From: Hymenobacter metallicola
Lineage (GTDB): Bacteria > Bacteroidota > Bacteroidia > Cytophagales > Hymenobacteraceae
DNA: 64,000 bases
Reading direction: 5' to 3'
NCBI RefSeq assembly: GCF_004745645.1
Contig: NZ_SRMB01000005.1
Span: 1 to 64,000 of the forward strand
Shown in pieces: positions 38,710 through 47,007 of this stretch (position 1 is the first letter of the stretch; every line of letters begins with the position of its first letter). The translations under genes were made by a program, and so were the position numbers. Below the pieces are notes generated by a model, which had not been told where the DNA came from, made no database searches, and worked only from the letters and a program-made list of their open reading frames with translations.

Positions 38710-38710
38710 G

Positions 38711-38908
38711 TTAGGCGGCGAGTTGCACCTCGTGGATCAGCATGCGCGCCCGGTTGAACTCGCCAATCATCACCCGCATGGAATGATGCAGCCTAATCTG
38801 GTCGATACTATCATCTGACCGCTCGGGCATCGTTTTGTAGTACTCTTCTAACGGTGCAATATGAGGCAAAGCGTTGTCGAGGTGTTGGGACTGTTGTGGT
38901 AGTGTCAC
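38711..38908 (-). CDS. hypothetical protein at the right prophage end
   Basis: This 65-residue protein is helical and charged (HHSMRVMIGEFNRARMLIH). It is transcribed opposite to the late genes and divergently from the gene at 39019, with 110 bp between. It is probably not part of the late operon and may be expressed in the lysogen. No family recognised. Confidence 0.5.
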   Translation of the reverse strand: MTLPQQSQHLDNALPHIAPLEEYYKTMPERSDDSIDQIRLHHSMRVMIGEFNRARMLIHEVQLAA

Positions 38909-39018
38909 TGTAGTATATCTTTAGACGCTGCGAAAGGTACAGCAAATGTTCAAGAGAAAAACGCTGTTGAAAGCTCAGCAGAAGTATTTCTATTGAAAAA
39001 GTATATAGGCGAAAATCT

Positions 39019-39285
39019 ATGGAATCTACTACACACGGTGTTGTCTCTGCCCTCATTTCTCATAAAGCGGAGATCTATAACACTATTGAAATTTCTCCTG
39101 GCTTCGATGACGAGCCATGGCGCATGGATCTAGACCATCGTATCAGCAAACCAATGGGACCGGAGAAGGCAGCGTCATACGTGACCGAGCGGTACTTGCT
39201 CGACCATCCGTATCAGTTGTTAACTGTGGGCCGGGCCGCTATAACAGAAGCTGTCCTGCAGGTGTTGAACGGGGGCCAGGAGTAG
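39019..39285 (+). CDS. hypothetical protein next to attR
   Basis: This 88-residue protein (starting MESTTHGVVSALISHKAEIY) is the last prophage gene. Its codons are more AT-rich than those of the late genes. The gene ends 55 bp before the bidirectional terminator at 39341-39375. Genes at this place beside an att site are often accessory. No function can be assigned. Confidence 0.5.
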   Translation: MESTTHGVVSALISHKAEIYNTIEISPGFDDEPWRMDLDHRISKPMGPEKAASYVTERYLLDHPYQLLTVGRAAITEAVLQVLNGGQE

Positions 39286-39340
39286 GGTAGAGGTTATATA
39301 CTCTGTCTGCGTCGCACACTGTTTCGCACACCAAAAACAA

Positions 39341-39375
39341 AAAACCCTCTTTGCAGCTTGCAAAGAGGGTTTTTC
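39341..39375. terminator. bidirectional terminator supplied by the prophage
   Basis: A perfect 14-bp stem (39341-39354 with 39360-39373) has A and T tracts on its sides. On the minus strand it ends tRNA-Arg and replaces the original terminator now at 611-645; on the plus strand it ends the gene at 39019. Confidence 0.85.
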
Positions 39376-39384
39376 TTGTAATCT

Positions 39385-39397
39385 GTGGTCGTATAAG
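39385..39397. repeat. attR core inside tRNA-Arg
   Basis: This copy of the 13-bp core completes the tRNA gene. The bases beyond it (39384 down) differ from the attL side, so the tRNA 3' flank now comes from the phage and has CAG where the chromosomal flank has CCA. Confidence 0.85.
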
Positions 39398-39459
39398 GAG
39401 TCGAACCTTAAACCTTCTGATTCGTAGTCAGATGCTCTATCCAATTGAGCTATACAACC
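39386..39459 (-). tRNA. tRNA-Arg (anticodon ACG)
   Basis: Read on the minus strand, a 7-bp acceptor stem (GGTTGTA with TACGACC, one G-T pair), a D arm (GCTC/GAGC), an anticodon arm (TCTGA, loop CTACGAA, TCAGA) and a T arm (TAAGG/CCTTA with loop TTCGACT) form a complete cloverleaf. The anticodon ACG would be edited to ICG to read CGU, CGC and CGA. The discriminator is A at 39386. CCA is not encoded in this copy. The gene is the prophage target and stays intact because the phage att core rebuilds its 3' end. Confidence 0.95.
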
Positions 39460-39478
39460 ATTTACTGTTTTGGTGCTG

Positions 39479-39511
39479 CAAAGATAAGAGCAAAAAATCG
39501 GGTCAAGCAAA
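39479..39511 (-). promoter_or_regulatory. promoter of tRNA-Arg
   Basis: On the minus strand TTTG (39508-39511) and TATCTTTG (39479-39486) are separated by 21 bp, a full match to the Bacteroidota -33/-7 promoter. The tRNA 5' end follows 19 bp further. This is the cleanest promoter in the window. Confidence 0.85.
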
Positions 39512-39581
39512 TGAGAGCTAAAAAATCTTCTCAAAAAAGACCCTAAGAAAGCACAAATCGTTGAAAACCAGTTTTAATATT

Positions 39582-40292
39582 TTATTGATTCGTGGTGCTC
39601 CGGCTCAGGGCTCGTTTTAGGGCGCGGTTGAAAATGTAGTAGAGCCCAAACAGGGAAATAATGATGAGGCCCACGAGCAGCAGCTTACCCGTCGTACCGG
39701 TATCGGGGTTGCTCACGAGCAGAAACACGTCCTGGGCCTTGGTACCGAGCCAGTAGAAGAATAGGCTGCGCGGCAGCATTCCCAGCACGCTGCCCAGTAA
39801 AAAGCGCCGCCGGTCGATGCGCATCACGGCCAGCACGAAGGTCATCAGGGCGAAGGGCAGCACCGGGGAAATGCGGGTGAGAATGATGAGCTGCAGGCTC
39901 TCGTTTTTCAACTCCCGCATCACGGCCTCGGCCTTGGGAAAGTGACTCAGAAACGTGGTCATTTTGCCATGGTCGAGCCGGGAGGCCATTTCGTAGCCCA
40001 CCAAAGCGGCCAAGGCATAGGCAATGACCATTCCCGGCAGCCCGACCCAGTCGAAGTAGAACCCCGTAACCAGGGCCACAAACGTGGTCGGCGTCAGGGC
40101 AAAGGCCATGGTAATGCCGATAATCAGGAAGTAAAGCAAGGCTTGGGCCGGGGAGAGGCGCTGCAGCAGGTCCTGGTAGTTGTAGAGCAGAATGGTAAGG
40201 GAGGTGCTGCCTACCACCGGCATGGCCACCAGCATGCCCATCGACAGGAAGGTGGAGGCGTTTTTTTGAAAGAGCTCTTTAAGAAAAGCCAT
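39582..40292 (-). CDS. TVP38/TMEM64 (VTT domain) membrane protein
   Basis: This 236-residue membrane protein belongs to the SNARE-associated/VTT family. Hydrophobic segments cover about 15-40, 53-80, 87-110, 140-165 and 205-228. The conserved region is GFYFDWVGLPGMVIAYALAA with a later RISPVLPFALMTF. Family members act in lipid movement or membrane homeostasis, but the bacterial role is not settled. I take the ATG at 40292; a TTG at 40310 is possible. Confidence 0.85.
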   Translation of the reverse strand: MAFLKELFQKNASTFLSMGMLVAMPVVGSTSLTILLYNYQDLLQRLSPAQALLYFLIIGITMAFALTPTTFVALVTGFYFDWVGLPGMVIAYALAALVGYEMASRLDHGKMTTFLSHFPKAEAVMRELKNESLQLIILTRISPVLPFALMTFVLAVMRIDRRRFLLGSVLGMLPRSLFFYWLGTKAQDVFLLVSNPDTGTTGKLLLVGLIIISLFGLYYIFNRALKRALSRSTTNQ

Positions 40293-40312
40293 AGGCAGGG
40301 CGGAAAACAAAC

Positions 40313-40336
40313 GGGCCGGCTAGGAGCAGCCGGCCC
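40313..40336 (-). terminator. terminator after the DUF2167 gene
   Basis: GGGCCGGCT (40313-40321) pairs with AGCCGGCCC (40328-40336), followed on the minus strand by a T-rich stretch. It lies between the DUF2167 gene and the TVP38-type gene, both on the minus strand. Confidence 0.7.
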
Positions 40337-40403
40337 GAAGGTAAAACGAAAGAACTCGGCAGAAGGCTGCATCGGGCCCCGGCCGTAGCGCGCAAGCCCC
40401 GAT

Positions 40404-41288
40404 TTATTCCTCGGCGGTCTTGGTGCCAAAGAAGCGGCGAATGGCCGTCCAGCCCCCGGCCACCAGGGCCAGAATAACTTTCCAGAACTTCACAATCAAG
40501 GCGAAGAAGCCCACTTTGGCCAGCACCTTGCCCGCCACCAGGCCCCCGATACCATAGGCGGCCACTTCGTCGAGCTTGGGGTCGAAGTCGGCGTACTGCT
40601 GGCCTTTGGCAAACTCCACGCTCTTGATAATGGCCGGAATCGTGCTGCGGATTTCGGGCAGCTGGTCCATGCCGCCAATGGCGTTCAGGTTGAGCACGCC
40701 CTTGCGGCCCAGCAGGCGTACGTTGTAGTTGAGCGTGTTGTCGGCCGAGCTGCTGAAGCGCAGCTCCTTGGCCCAGTGCAGCACATTAAGCTTCTGGTCG
40801 TAGAAGGGTTTGGCCGCCCAGCCAATGAGCAGCACCCGCCCGAAGCCGGCTTTTTCCCGCTCCTCGTTGGCCGCCTCCGTGTCGTCCTGCATTTCCTTGA
40901 GCAGGTCGTCGTAGTCGATGTCGGCCGCGTCGTCGTCCTTCACGTAGCCCGAGGGGTCGTACTCGACGGCAAAAGCCCAGCTGTCGGCATCCAGCGGCCC
41001 GCGGTTCTCGGGAAACAGCATGCCCAGCGACTCCCCGTCGGGGTTGCCCCAGAGCTTGGTCAGCACGTAGTCGCTCTGCTTGACATCGAGGTAGCGGAAG
41101 CCCTGGGGCACGTTGAGGGAACCCAGGTTGTTGGGCAGCACAATGTGGCCGGTCTGGTAGTGCAGCGTAGCCTGCACCGAGTCGATGTAGGCCTGCTCGC
41201 GGTCGACGGAGTCGGCGGCGGGCGTGGGGGCTGCCTGGGCGGCCATGGTCAGACCCACCAGGGTCCAGAGGAGTAGAAGTTGTTTCAA
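40404..41288 (-). CDS. DUF2167 membrane-anchored protein
   Basis: This 294-residue protein has a signal peptide (MKQLLLLWTLVGLTMAAQA), the DUF2167 core (HIVLPNNLGSLNVPQGF, KLWGNPDGESLGMLFPENRG, VEYDPSGYVKDDDA, LIGWAAKPFYD) and a C-terminal hydrophobic region (about 250-280) that anchors it. The function of the family is unknown. The gene is transcribed towards the prophage with its own terminator. Confidence 0.9.
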   Translation of the reverse strand: MKQLLLLWTLVGLTMAAQAAPTPAADSVDREQAYIDSVQATLHYQTGHIVLPNNLGSLNVPQGFRYLDVKQSDYVLTKLWGNPDGESLGMLFPENRGPLDADSWAFAVEYDPSGYVKDDDAADIDYDDLLKEMQDDTEAANEEREKAGFGRVLLIGWAAKPFYDQKLNVLHWAKELRFSSSADNTLNYNVRLLGRKGVLNLNAIGGMDQLPEIRSTIPAIIKSVEFAKGQQYADFDPKLDEVAAYGIGGLVAGKVLAKVGFFALIVKFWKVILALVAGGWTAIRRFFGTKTAEE

Positions 41289-41398
41289 GTACGTATTGCG
41301 TGAGGTGTGAACAGGATTTTGCCACCAAGTTACGGCTTCAAGGGTTGCGGTTGCGGGTAAATCCGGGGCCGCCGAAACTTTTCTCTGTCCGACCTTCT

Positions 41399-41406
41399 TA
41401 CCTTTG
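41399..41406 (+). promoter_or_regulatory. -7 element of the PLP enzyme gene
   Basis: TACCTTTG matches TAnnTTTG and lies 55 bp before the ATG at 41462. A T-rich but not TTTG sequence is at the -33 place. Confidence 0.55.
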
Positions 41407-41461
41407 GCGCCCTAAGCCCCGAGCAACGCGTCCACCTTTCTGATTTCGTTAAAAATCACCC

Positions 41462-42601
41462 ATGAAATTCGGTACCAAAGCCATCCACGCCGGCGTGCAC
41501 CCGGACCCCACCACCGGGGCCATCATGACGCCCATCTACCAGACGTCCACCTATGTGCAGCGCTCCCCCGGCGACCACAAAGGCTACGAATACTCCCGCA
41601 CCCACAACCCCACCCGTACCCAGCTGCAGGATGCCCTGGCCGCCCTCGATAACGGCAAATTCGGCCTGGCTTTCGCCTCGGGCATGGCCGCCACCGACTG
41701 CGTTATCAAGCTGCTGCAGCCCGGCGACGAGGTAATTTCGACCAACGACCTCTACGGGGGCTCGTACCGCATCTTCACCAAAGTATACGAGCCGCTGGGC
41801 ATCAAATTCCACTTCGTGCCCATGCACGACATGGAAGCCGTGCGCGCCAAGGTGACGGAGCGGACCAAGCTGATCTGGGTGGAAACGCCCACTAATCCGC
41901 TGCTCAACGTCATCGACATTGCCGCCGCTGCCGCCGTGGCCAAGGAAGCCGGCGCCCTGCTGGTGGTCGACAACACTTTCTCGACGCCCTACCTGCAAAC
42001 TCCGCTGGAGCTGGGCGCCGATATCGTGGTATACTCGCTGACCAAGTATATGGCCGGCCACTCCGATACGGTAATGGGCGCCATTGTACTCAACGACGAG
42101 GAAACCCACCAGCGCCTGAGCTTCTACCAGAACGCCTGCGGCGGTACGCCCGGCCCCCAGGACTGCTTCCTGGTGCTGCGCGGCCTCAAAACCCTGCACA
42201 TCCGCATGCAGCGCCACTGCGAAAACGGCCGCAAAATCGCCGAGTTTCTCAAGGCTCACCCCAAGGTGGGCAAGGTATACTGGCCCGGCTTTGAGGACCA
42301 CCCCAACCACGAGGTAGCGGCCCGGCAGATGAACGACTTCGGCGGCATGATTTCCTTCGTGCTCGAAGGCGACCGGAAAGAAGACGCCGTAGCGGTGCTC
42401 GAAAAATTCCAGCTGTTCTCCCTGGCCGAAAGCCTGGGCGGCGTGGAAAGCCTCTCGGGCCACCCCGCCACCATGACCCACGCCAGCATTCCGGCCGAAG
42501 CGCGCCGCGCCGCCGGCCTGTCCGACTCGCTGATTCGCCTCAGCGTGGGCATCGAAGATGTGGAAGACCTGATTGAGGACCTGCGCCAGGCCATCGGCTA
42601 G
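41462..42601 (+). CDS. metB: Cys/Met metabolism PLP-dependent enzyme (cystathionine gamma-synthase/lyase type)
   Basis: This 379-residue enzyme matches the fold-type I trans-sulfuration family along its full length. Lys195 in YSLTKYMAGHSD binds pyridoxal phosphate; YEYSRTHNPTR, FASGMAATD, WVETPTNPLL and SLGGVESLSGHPATMTH are family motifs. It would make cystathionine from an activated homoserine and cysteine, or cleave cystathionine; the sequence does not decide between the two. The symbol metB is the usual annotation and is tentative. It is followed at 11 bp by a secreted-protein gene. Confidence 0.88.
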   Translation: MKFGTKAIHAGVHPDPTTGAIMTPIYQTSTYVQRSPGDHKGYEYSRTHNPTRTQLQDALAALDNGKFGLAFASGMAATDCVIKLLQPGDEVISTNDLYGGSYRIFTKVYEPLGIKFHFVPMHDMEAVRAKVTERTKLIWVETPTNPLLNVIDIAAAAAVAKEAGALLVVDNTFSTPYLQTPLELGADIVVYSLTKYMAGHSDTVMGAIVLNDEETHQRLSFYQNACGGTPGPQDCFLVLRGLKTLHIRMQRHCENGRKIAEFLKAHPKVGKVYWPGFEDHPNHEVAARQMNDFGGMISFVLEGDRKEDAVAVLEKFQLFSLAESLGGVESLSGHPATMTHASIPAEARRAAGLSDSLIRLSVGIEDVEDLIEDLRQAIG

Positions 42602-42612
42602 GTCATTAGCAC

Positions 42613-43077
42613 ATGCATTCTACTCTGGCGGCCCTGCTGTTGGGCGCTGGCACGCTGACGGCTACCACCGGGCACGCCCAACGTGCTGAGCTACAGCCGG
42701 CACCTTTTCGTAAGGCCAATACCCTGGTGGTGTTGACCAGCCTGCCCGCCGACTCGGTGCTGGATGTGGTGGCCCGTACGCTGCAGCAGCGCGGGTTTCA
42801 GCTGCCGGAGCCAGCCGCCGGGCAAGGCCCTGAAATTCGGACGCTGCCGGGCATAGAGGCGGGCGTCGCGTGCTGGCCCCTGGTTATTCGGGCCGAGCCC
42901 ATCAGCGGCGGGGTTCGGCTGACGGGGCGTTACCAGATGCCCGAAATTGCCGGGGCCCAGGAATTTCCCGCCGAGTTCCTGGGCTTCGAATGGTCGCCGG
43001 CGAAATGCAGCTTCCGGCAAGTAGAGCGGATTGCGCAAAGCATACCCCGGGCCACCATCACGTACGGCCGTTATTAA
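42613..43077 (+). CDS. secreted hypothetical protein
   Basis: This 154-residue protein has an N-terminal signal peptide (about 1-23, LAALLLGAGTLTATTGHAQ) and a small alpha/beta body with VLTSLPADSVLDVVARTLQQ. Two cysteines lie in the mature part. It follows the PLP enzyme gene at 11 bp and may share its transcript. A terminator follows. No family recognised. Confidence 0.7.
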   Translation: MHSTLAALLLGAGTLTATTGHAQRAELQPAPFRKANTLVVLTSLPADSVLDVVARTLQQRGFQLPEPAAGQGPEIRTLPGIEAGVACWPLVIRAEPISGGVRLTGRYQMPEIAGAQEFPAEFLGFEWSPAKCSFRQVERIAQSIPRATITYGRY

Positions 43078-43086
43078 TCAGCGTAG

Positions 43087-43120
43087 AAACCGCCCGGCCA
43101 CTTGGTCGGGCGGTTTTTTT
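43087..43120 (+). terminator. terminator
   Basis: ACCGCCCG pairs with CGGGCGGT around a short loop and is followed by seven T. It closes the transcript of the PLP enzyme and the secreted protein. Confidence 0.85.
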
Positions 43121-43203
43121 GGGCCGTATGGCTGGGCAAAAGCCGGGGCAATCTGAGTGGGGGCGGGCGGCGTATATGTCCACAGTCTGTCCCTTCCCTG
43201 CGT

Positions 43204-43893
43204 ATGCGTTTTCTGTTTATTCTGGCCGTATTTCTGAGCTTCGGCTGCACCCAGGACAAAGCGGCGGCCGTAATTCCCGGCTCGACTACTCCACCCGTTA
43301 CTAGCTCGGGCGCCACCTTGCTGTCGTTGGGCGACTCCTACACCATTGGCGAAGGCGTGGGTGAGGCCGACCGCTGGAGCGTGCAGCTGGCCCGCACGGC
43401 CGGCCTGGCGACGCCCGACATCATTGCCCGCACGGGCTGGACCACCGGGGAGCTGCAACGCGCGGTGCAGGACGCCAACCTGACGAAAACCTACGACCTG
43501 GTTTCGTTGCTCATTGGGGTCAATAACCAGTACCGCCGCTTGCCGCTGGCCAGCTACCGCACCGAGTTTCGGGCCTTGCTGCAAACCGCTACGCGCCTGG
43601 CGGCCAACCGGCCCAGCCGGGTATTCGTCTTATCTGTTCCCGACTGGGGCCGCTCGCCTTTTGGGCAAAGTACCGACCAGCAGCTCATCAGCCGGGAAAT
43701 CGACCAGTTTAATGCCGTAGCGCGGGAAGAGTGCCAACAACTGGGCATTGCCTTCGTCGATATCACGCCCCTGACCCGGGCGGCCGCCGGAGACGCCACC
43801 CAGTTTGCCCCCGATGGCCTGCACTACTCCGGCAAGCAGATGCAGCTGTGGGCCCAGCAGGCGTTGCCAGTAGTACGTATGCTGCTGCAGTAG
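43204..43893 (+). CDS. SGNH/GDSL hydrolase lipoprotein
   Basis: From the ATG at 43204 this is a 229-residue protein. A lipobox SFGC (Cys15) predicts lipidation. The SGNH hydrolase blocks are all visible: SLGDSYTIGE with nucleophile Ser45, the Gly in the ARTGWTT region, GVNNQ, and the catalytic Asp-His in DGLHYS. It would hydrolyse an ester, such as a lipid or acetylated sugar, at the cell envelope. A longer ORF start at 43102 lies in the preceding terminator and is rejected. Confidence 0.88.
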   Translation: MRFLFILAVFLSFGCTQDKAAAVIPGSTTPPVTSSGATLLSLGDSYTIGEGVGEADRWSVQLARTAGLATPDIIARTGWTTGELQRAVQDANLTKTYDLVSLLIGVNNQYRRLPLASYRTEFRALLQTATRLAANRPSRVFVLSVPDWGRSPFGQSTDQQLISREIDQFNAVAREECQQLGIAFVDITPLTRAAAGDATQFAPDGLHYSGKQMQLWAQQALPVVRMLLQ

Positions 43894-43980
43894 GAAAATG
43901 AGAAAAAGTAGTGGCTGGATAAAGTAATCCGGGCCGGAAGGCGTCTGCGGGAGCAATTGAGTTTGTTCTTGCGTCTGCTT

Positions 43981-44964
43981 ATGAAAACCGCCTCCCAGTT
44001 TACCGGCAAAAAATACCTGAATTCCCTGCCCACCAGCATGTCGATGGACTACGGGCGGATGCTGCGCCGCTGGCTGCGCGGTACGGAAGAGCGGGAGCCC
44101 AAAACGGCTCTTGGACCTTTCCGGGCTGATGTGGCCGCCTTGGCCGAGCCGGTACCGGCCAGTGCGCTACGCGTAACGTGGTTGGGCCATTCTTCGACAC
44201 TGATTGAGCTGGATGGCAAACGGTTTCTGACCGACCCGGTGTGGCGGCTGCGGGCTTCCCCCTTGAGCATGGCGGGCCCCAAACGGTTTTTCGCCCCGCC
44301 GCTGGAGCTTTCCGAGTTGCCCCAGCTCGATGCTGTTATCCTCTCCCACGACCACTACGACCACCTCGACAAGGATGCCATCCGCTGGCTGAGCCGGACT
44401 GGGGTGCCGTTTTTCTGTCCGCTGGGCGTGGGTGGGCACTTGCGCCGCTGGGGCGTGCCGGCCACCCAGATTACCGAACTGGACTGGTGGCAGCAGGTGA
44501 ATCTTGGGACTACGCACATGCTGGTAGCTACGCCGGCCCGCCACTTTTCGGGCCGGGGTCTTACCCGCGACACTACCCTGTGGGCCTCGTGGTGCGTGCT
44601 CGGGCCGGAGCACCGCGTCTTCTTCGGTGGCGACTCGGGCCCCTACGAAGCGGCCTTTCGCGAAATTGGCCAAGCTTACGGGCCTTTCGACCTGACCATG
44701 CTCGAAGTTGGCGCCTACGATGAGCTGTGGGCCGATATTCATATGGGACCCGCCCACGCTTTGGCAGCGCACCGGGCACTGCAGGGAAACACGCTTCTGC
44801 CCCTGCACTGGGGCACGTTCAATCTGGCTTTTCACGGCTGGACGGAACCGGTGGAGCAGCTGCTGAAGCTAGCCGCCGCCCACGGCGACACCCTGGTAGT
44901 ACCGCGGCCCGGGCAGCGCGTCGAGGTAACGGCGGGAGCATACAACTCGCAGTGGTGGCGGTAG
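43981..44964 (+). CDS. MBL-fold metal-dependent hydrolase (UlaG/NAPE-PLD-like)
   Basis: From the ATG at 43981 this gives 327 residues. The metallo-beta-lactamase fold is shown by VTWLGHSSTLIELDG and the metal-binding motif SHDHYDHLDK. Later His and Asp ligands lie in ARHFSGRG, FGGDSGPY and LPLHWGTFNLAFH. The pattern with WLGHSS and HWGTF is typical of the UlaG/NAPE-PLD-like branch, which includes phospholipase D-type enzymes and RNA- or sugar-acting hydrolases. The substrate is not clear. It ends before a long bidirectional terminator. Confidence 0.88.
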   Translation: MKTASQFTGKKYLNSLPTSMSMDYGRMLRRWLRGTEEREPKTALGPFRADVAALAEPVPASALRVTWLGHSSTLIELDGKRFLTDPVWRLRASPLSMAGPKRFFAPPLELSELPQLDAVILSHDHYDHLDKDAIRWLSRTGVPFFCPLGVGGHLRRWGVPATQITELDWWQQVNLGTTHMLVATPARHFSGRGLTRDTTLWASWCVLGPEHRVFFGGDSGPYEAAFREIGQAYGPFDLTMLEVGAYDELWADIHMGPAHALAAHRALQGNTLLPLHWGTFNLAFHGWTEPVEQLLKLAAAHGDTLVVPRPGQRVEVTAGAYNSQWWR

Positions 44965-44976
44965 GGCCGTGACGCT

Positions 44977-45033
44977 AAAAATCAATACCCCGTGGCGCAG
45001 CAAGATTTCCTGCGCCACGGGGTATTGATTTTT
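44977..45033. terminator. long perfect bidirectional terminator
   Basis: The arms 44977-45000 and 45010-45033 are perfectly complementary over 24 bp around a 9-base loop, with A/T tracts on both sides. It separates two convergent genes and stops both transcripts. Confidence 0.9.
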
Positions 45034-45050
45034 CTAGTCGGGAACTACGT

Positions 45051-46613
45051 CTACTTGGCGCCAGTGCGCAACAGGCGGGCCGTTTGCTGACCATCGGCGC
45101 TCCGGGCAAAGTAAAGACCGGCTGGCACGGAAGCCTCCGGTTGCCACACCACCAGCCCGTCGGGGCGGCTGGTGAGCTGGGTCACGACCCGGCCCAGCTC
45201 ATCGGAAACAATGACTACCTGGGTGCCCTGGGCCGGCAGCTGAAACTGCACCCGGTCTTGGAAGGGCATGGGAAAAGCAGCCAGGGAAGTTGTTTGCTTG
45301 GCTTGGGTGCTGAGCACGATTCGGCTGACCCGGAAGGTGATGGTGCGCACTTCCGTCCCGTTGAGCGGGCAGCCGTTGTCGGCCAGCGTCACGGCGCAGG
45401 AATACAGCCCGGAGGGTATATCGGGCACCGACCAAGTCAGGCGGGCTTGGTTGGGACCAGTCGTCTGGAACGAAGCGCCGGGTATAACGCTGGCTACGTC
45501 GCTGCTCAGGCGCACGGTTTGGCCGGCGTCGGCGTCGGTGGCGTTCAGAGTCAGGGAAATAAAGGAGCCGGTGGCTACATCGATAGGCAAATCCAGCGGG
45601 TAGTCGATGGTGCTGCCATTGATGCGGGCCGTCGTGACGGTAGGATTGCGGTTGCCGCTGCCCTCAAACACGGAGTAGACCACGTCGCGCAACACGCTGC
45701 CAATAAAGGTGCGGCGGTTGCTGCCGCTGCTCAGCTTGCGGTACTCATCTACCCGCACGGCCACCACATACGGGCCGACCTGCTTAACGAGCGGAAAGGC
45801 CGTTAGCTCGCCCGTCGCGGCGTTAAGAGCAAAATAAGGGGTGGCGATGCCATTTACGACCTGGAAGGAAAAAAGCGGATTTTCGGCGGAAAATGTACGG
45901 GCCGGGTAACTGATGGTTTGGCCGGTAGCGGGGTCCTGAAAAGTGCCGGCCGGGTAGCTGGCGTAGGGAAGGGGCGTGCCGCACGAGGGCTGCTGCCCCG
46001 ATACCAGGGGTTTGGCGGGAGCCACCGAGGTGTAAACCAGCGAGTCGCCCTCGCCATCGAAGGCGCTGAAGCTGTAGCGGTGCGGCTGGCTGGCGCAGAG
46101 GAAGGGCAGCGTGGTGGACGTAAACTTAGCCGAGTTGTTGCGTAGGCCGGTCGAATTGTCCAGCACGGCATTTACATGAAAGCCAATGGCTTGCGACTCT
46201 ATCAGGTTCCGGCTACCGGGCGTGCGGTTTTCCAGGGAAACATTCAGCGACCAGCGAGCGGGCGGCAGTTGTACGACACTCTCAAAAAGGATGATTTCGT
46301 ACTTGAAGTCATCAGCGCAGCCCAAGGGGGCAGTAGTGGTTTCACTGATACGTTTCATCTGAACCACAAACCCGTTTGGTGCAGTAAAGTCGCAGGCGCT
46401 GCTGGTTATGGCCAGATCGACTGTATAGTTGGTAATCATTGACCTCAGGTCGCGGTAGAAGCGGGCCGTAACCCGGTACTGATTGGGCTGGCTGGCCGTG
46501 CCGGCATACTCGTAGGCTATGTCGCCGCCCAGCAGGTGGGTGGCTTGCGCAGCTATGGGGCGGCCCAGGCAGAAAATGCCCAGCAGCATAAGGAGAGAAA
46601 AGGTATTGCGCAT
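45051..46613 (-). CDS. T9SS-secreted surface protein (type A sorting domain), paralog 1
   Basis: From the ATG at 46613 this is a 520-residue protein. It has a signal peptide (MRNTFSLLMLLGIFCLGRPIAAQ), then ATHLLGGDIAYEYAG and YRVTARFYRD, the start of a Bacteroidota surface protein family. Cadherin- or PKD-like strand domains follow (two copies of TLNATDAD-type motifs near 370-420). The C-terminal about 75 residues form a type A sorting domain (FPMPFQDRVQFQL, VPAGLYFARS), which sends it through the type IX secretion system. It is a paralog of 49949-51502. The upstream frame to 46706 is not needed. Confidence 0.82.
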   Translation of the reverse strand: MRNTFSLLMLLGIFCLGRPIAAQATHLLGGDIAYEYAGTASQPNQYRVTARFYRDLRSMITNYTVDLAITSSACDFTAPNGFVVQMKRISETTTAPLGCADDFKYEIILFESVVQLPPARWSLNVSLENRTPGSRNLIESQAIGFHVNAVLDNSTGLRNNSAKFTSTTLPFLCASQPHRYSFSAFDGEGDSLVYTSVAPAKPLVSGQQPSCGTPLPYASYPAGTFQDPATGQTISYPARTFSAENPLFSFQVVNGIATPYFALNAATGELTAFPLVKQVGPYVVAVRVDEYRKLSSGSNRRTFIGSVLRDVVYSVFEGSGNRNPTVTTARINGSTIDYPLDLPIDVATGSFISLTLNATDADAGQTVRLSSDVASVIPGASFQTTGPNQARLTWSVPDIPSGLYSCAVTLADNGCPLNGTEVRTITFRVSRIVLSTQAKQTTSLAAFPMPFQDRVQFQLPAQGTQVVIVSDELGRVVTQLTSRPDGLVVWQPEASVPAGLYFARSADGQQTARLLRTGAK

Positions 46614-47007
46614 AGAGTAGTTGTTGAAAGGTGCTAGAGAAACGTGAATCGGGTGACAAAAAGAAAACCTAGTGGAGCGTAATAATCCTTTGAAAACTAG
46701 GAGCAAAGTACCATTTATTAGGCGTTACACAAGGTGCAGCTCCGCTGGCCGTCGGAGCTGAAGTAGCGGTTGGGAGGGGGGGCAGGACTTCTTGATTTGG
46801 CGGTTGTACTATTTGGGGGCCGTAGCAGCGTCGCGGGGTTAAGTTGCTAACTGCGAATTTGCTCCTGCTATCCGTGGGCTTATCAGCAGAATACTATATT
46901 GTGGAAAAACCGGCCTGATTTCTTACCAACCGCCTTTGTAACCGGGTGTGCGGCTTCCCGCAGCTTCTGCATTAGCCGATTCTTAACCACTTACATATTG
47001 GGTTTAC
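46614..47007. other. intergenic region between T9SS paralog 1 and the TonB receptor
   Basis: This 394-bp stretch lies between divergent genes and must hold both promoters. I see TACTTTG-like boxes on the minus strand near 46690-46710, which miss one base of TAnnTTTG, and TACTATTTG on the plus strand near 46809. No RNA gene, repeat or further ORF is convincing. Confidence 0.4.

Larger units (their letters stand above)
647..39397. mobile_element. siphovirus-like prophage integrated at tRNA-Arg(ACG)
   Basis: The element is bounded by a 13-bp direct repeat (647-659 and 39385-39397) that covers the 3' end of tRNA-Arg. The integrase lies next to the left repeat. Between the repeats are all the modules of a temperate tailed phage: repressor, replication, terminase, tail with a 1027-residue tape measure, head protease, capsid, portal, holin, endolysin and a spanin candidate. 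A long tape measure and no sheath-like gene suggest a long non-contractile tail. All main reading frames are open except the gene at 15483-16246, so the prophage may be functional. It contains no recognisable insertion sequence. Confidence 0.93.

Noticed and set aside
647..39397. Known anti-phage defence system inside the prophage
   Set aside because: No restriction, retron, toxin-antitoxin or CBASS-type gene could be recognised; only unnamed small cargo genes remain as candidates.
41456..42481. 341-residue minus-strand ORF opposite the PLP enzyme gene
   Set aside because: The plus-strand frame is a full-length conserved enzyme; the minus-strand frame has no family likeness.
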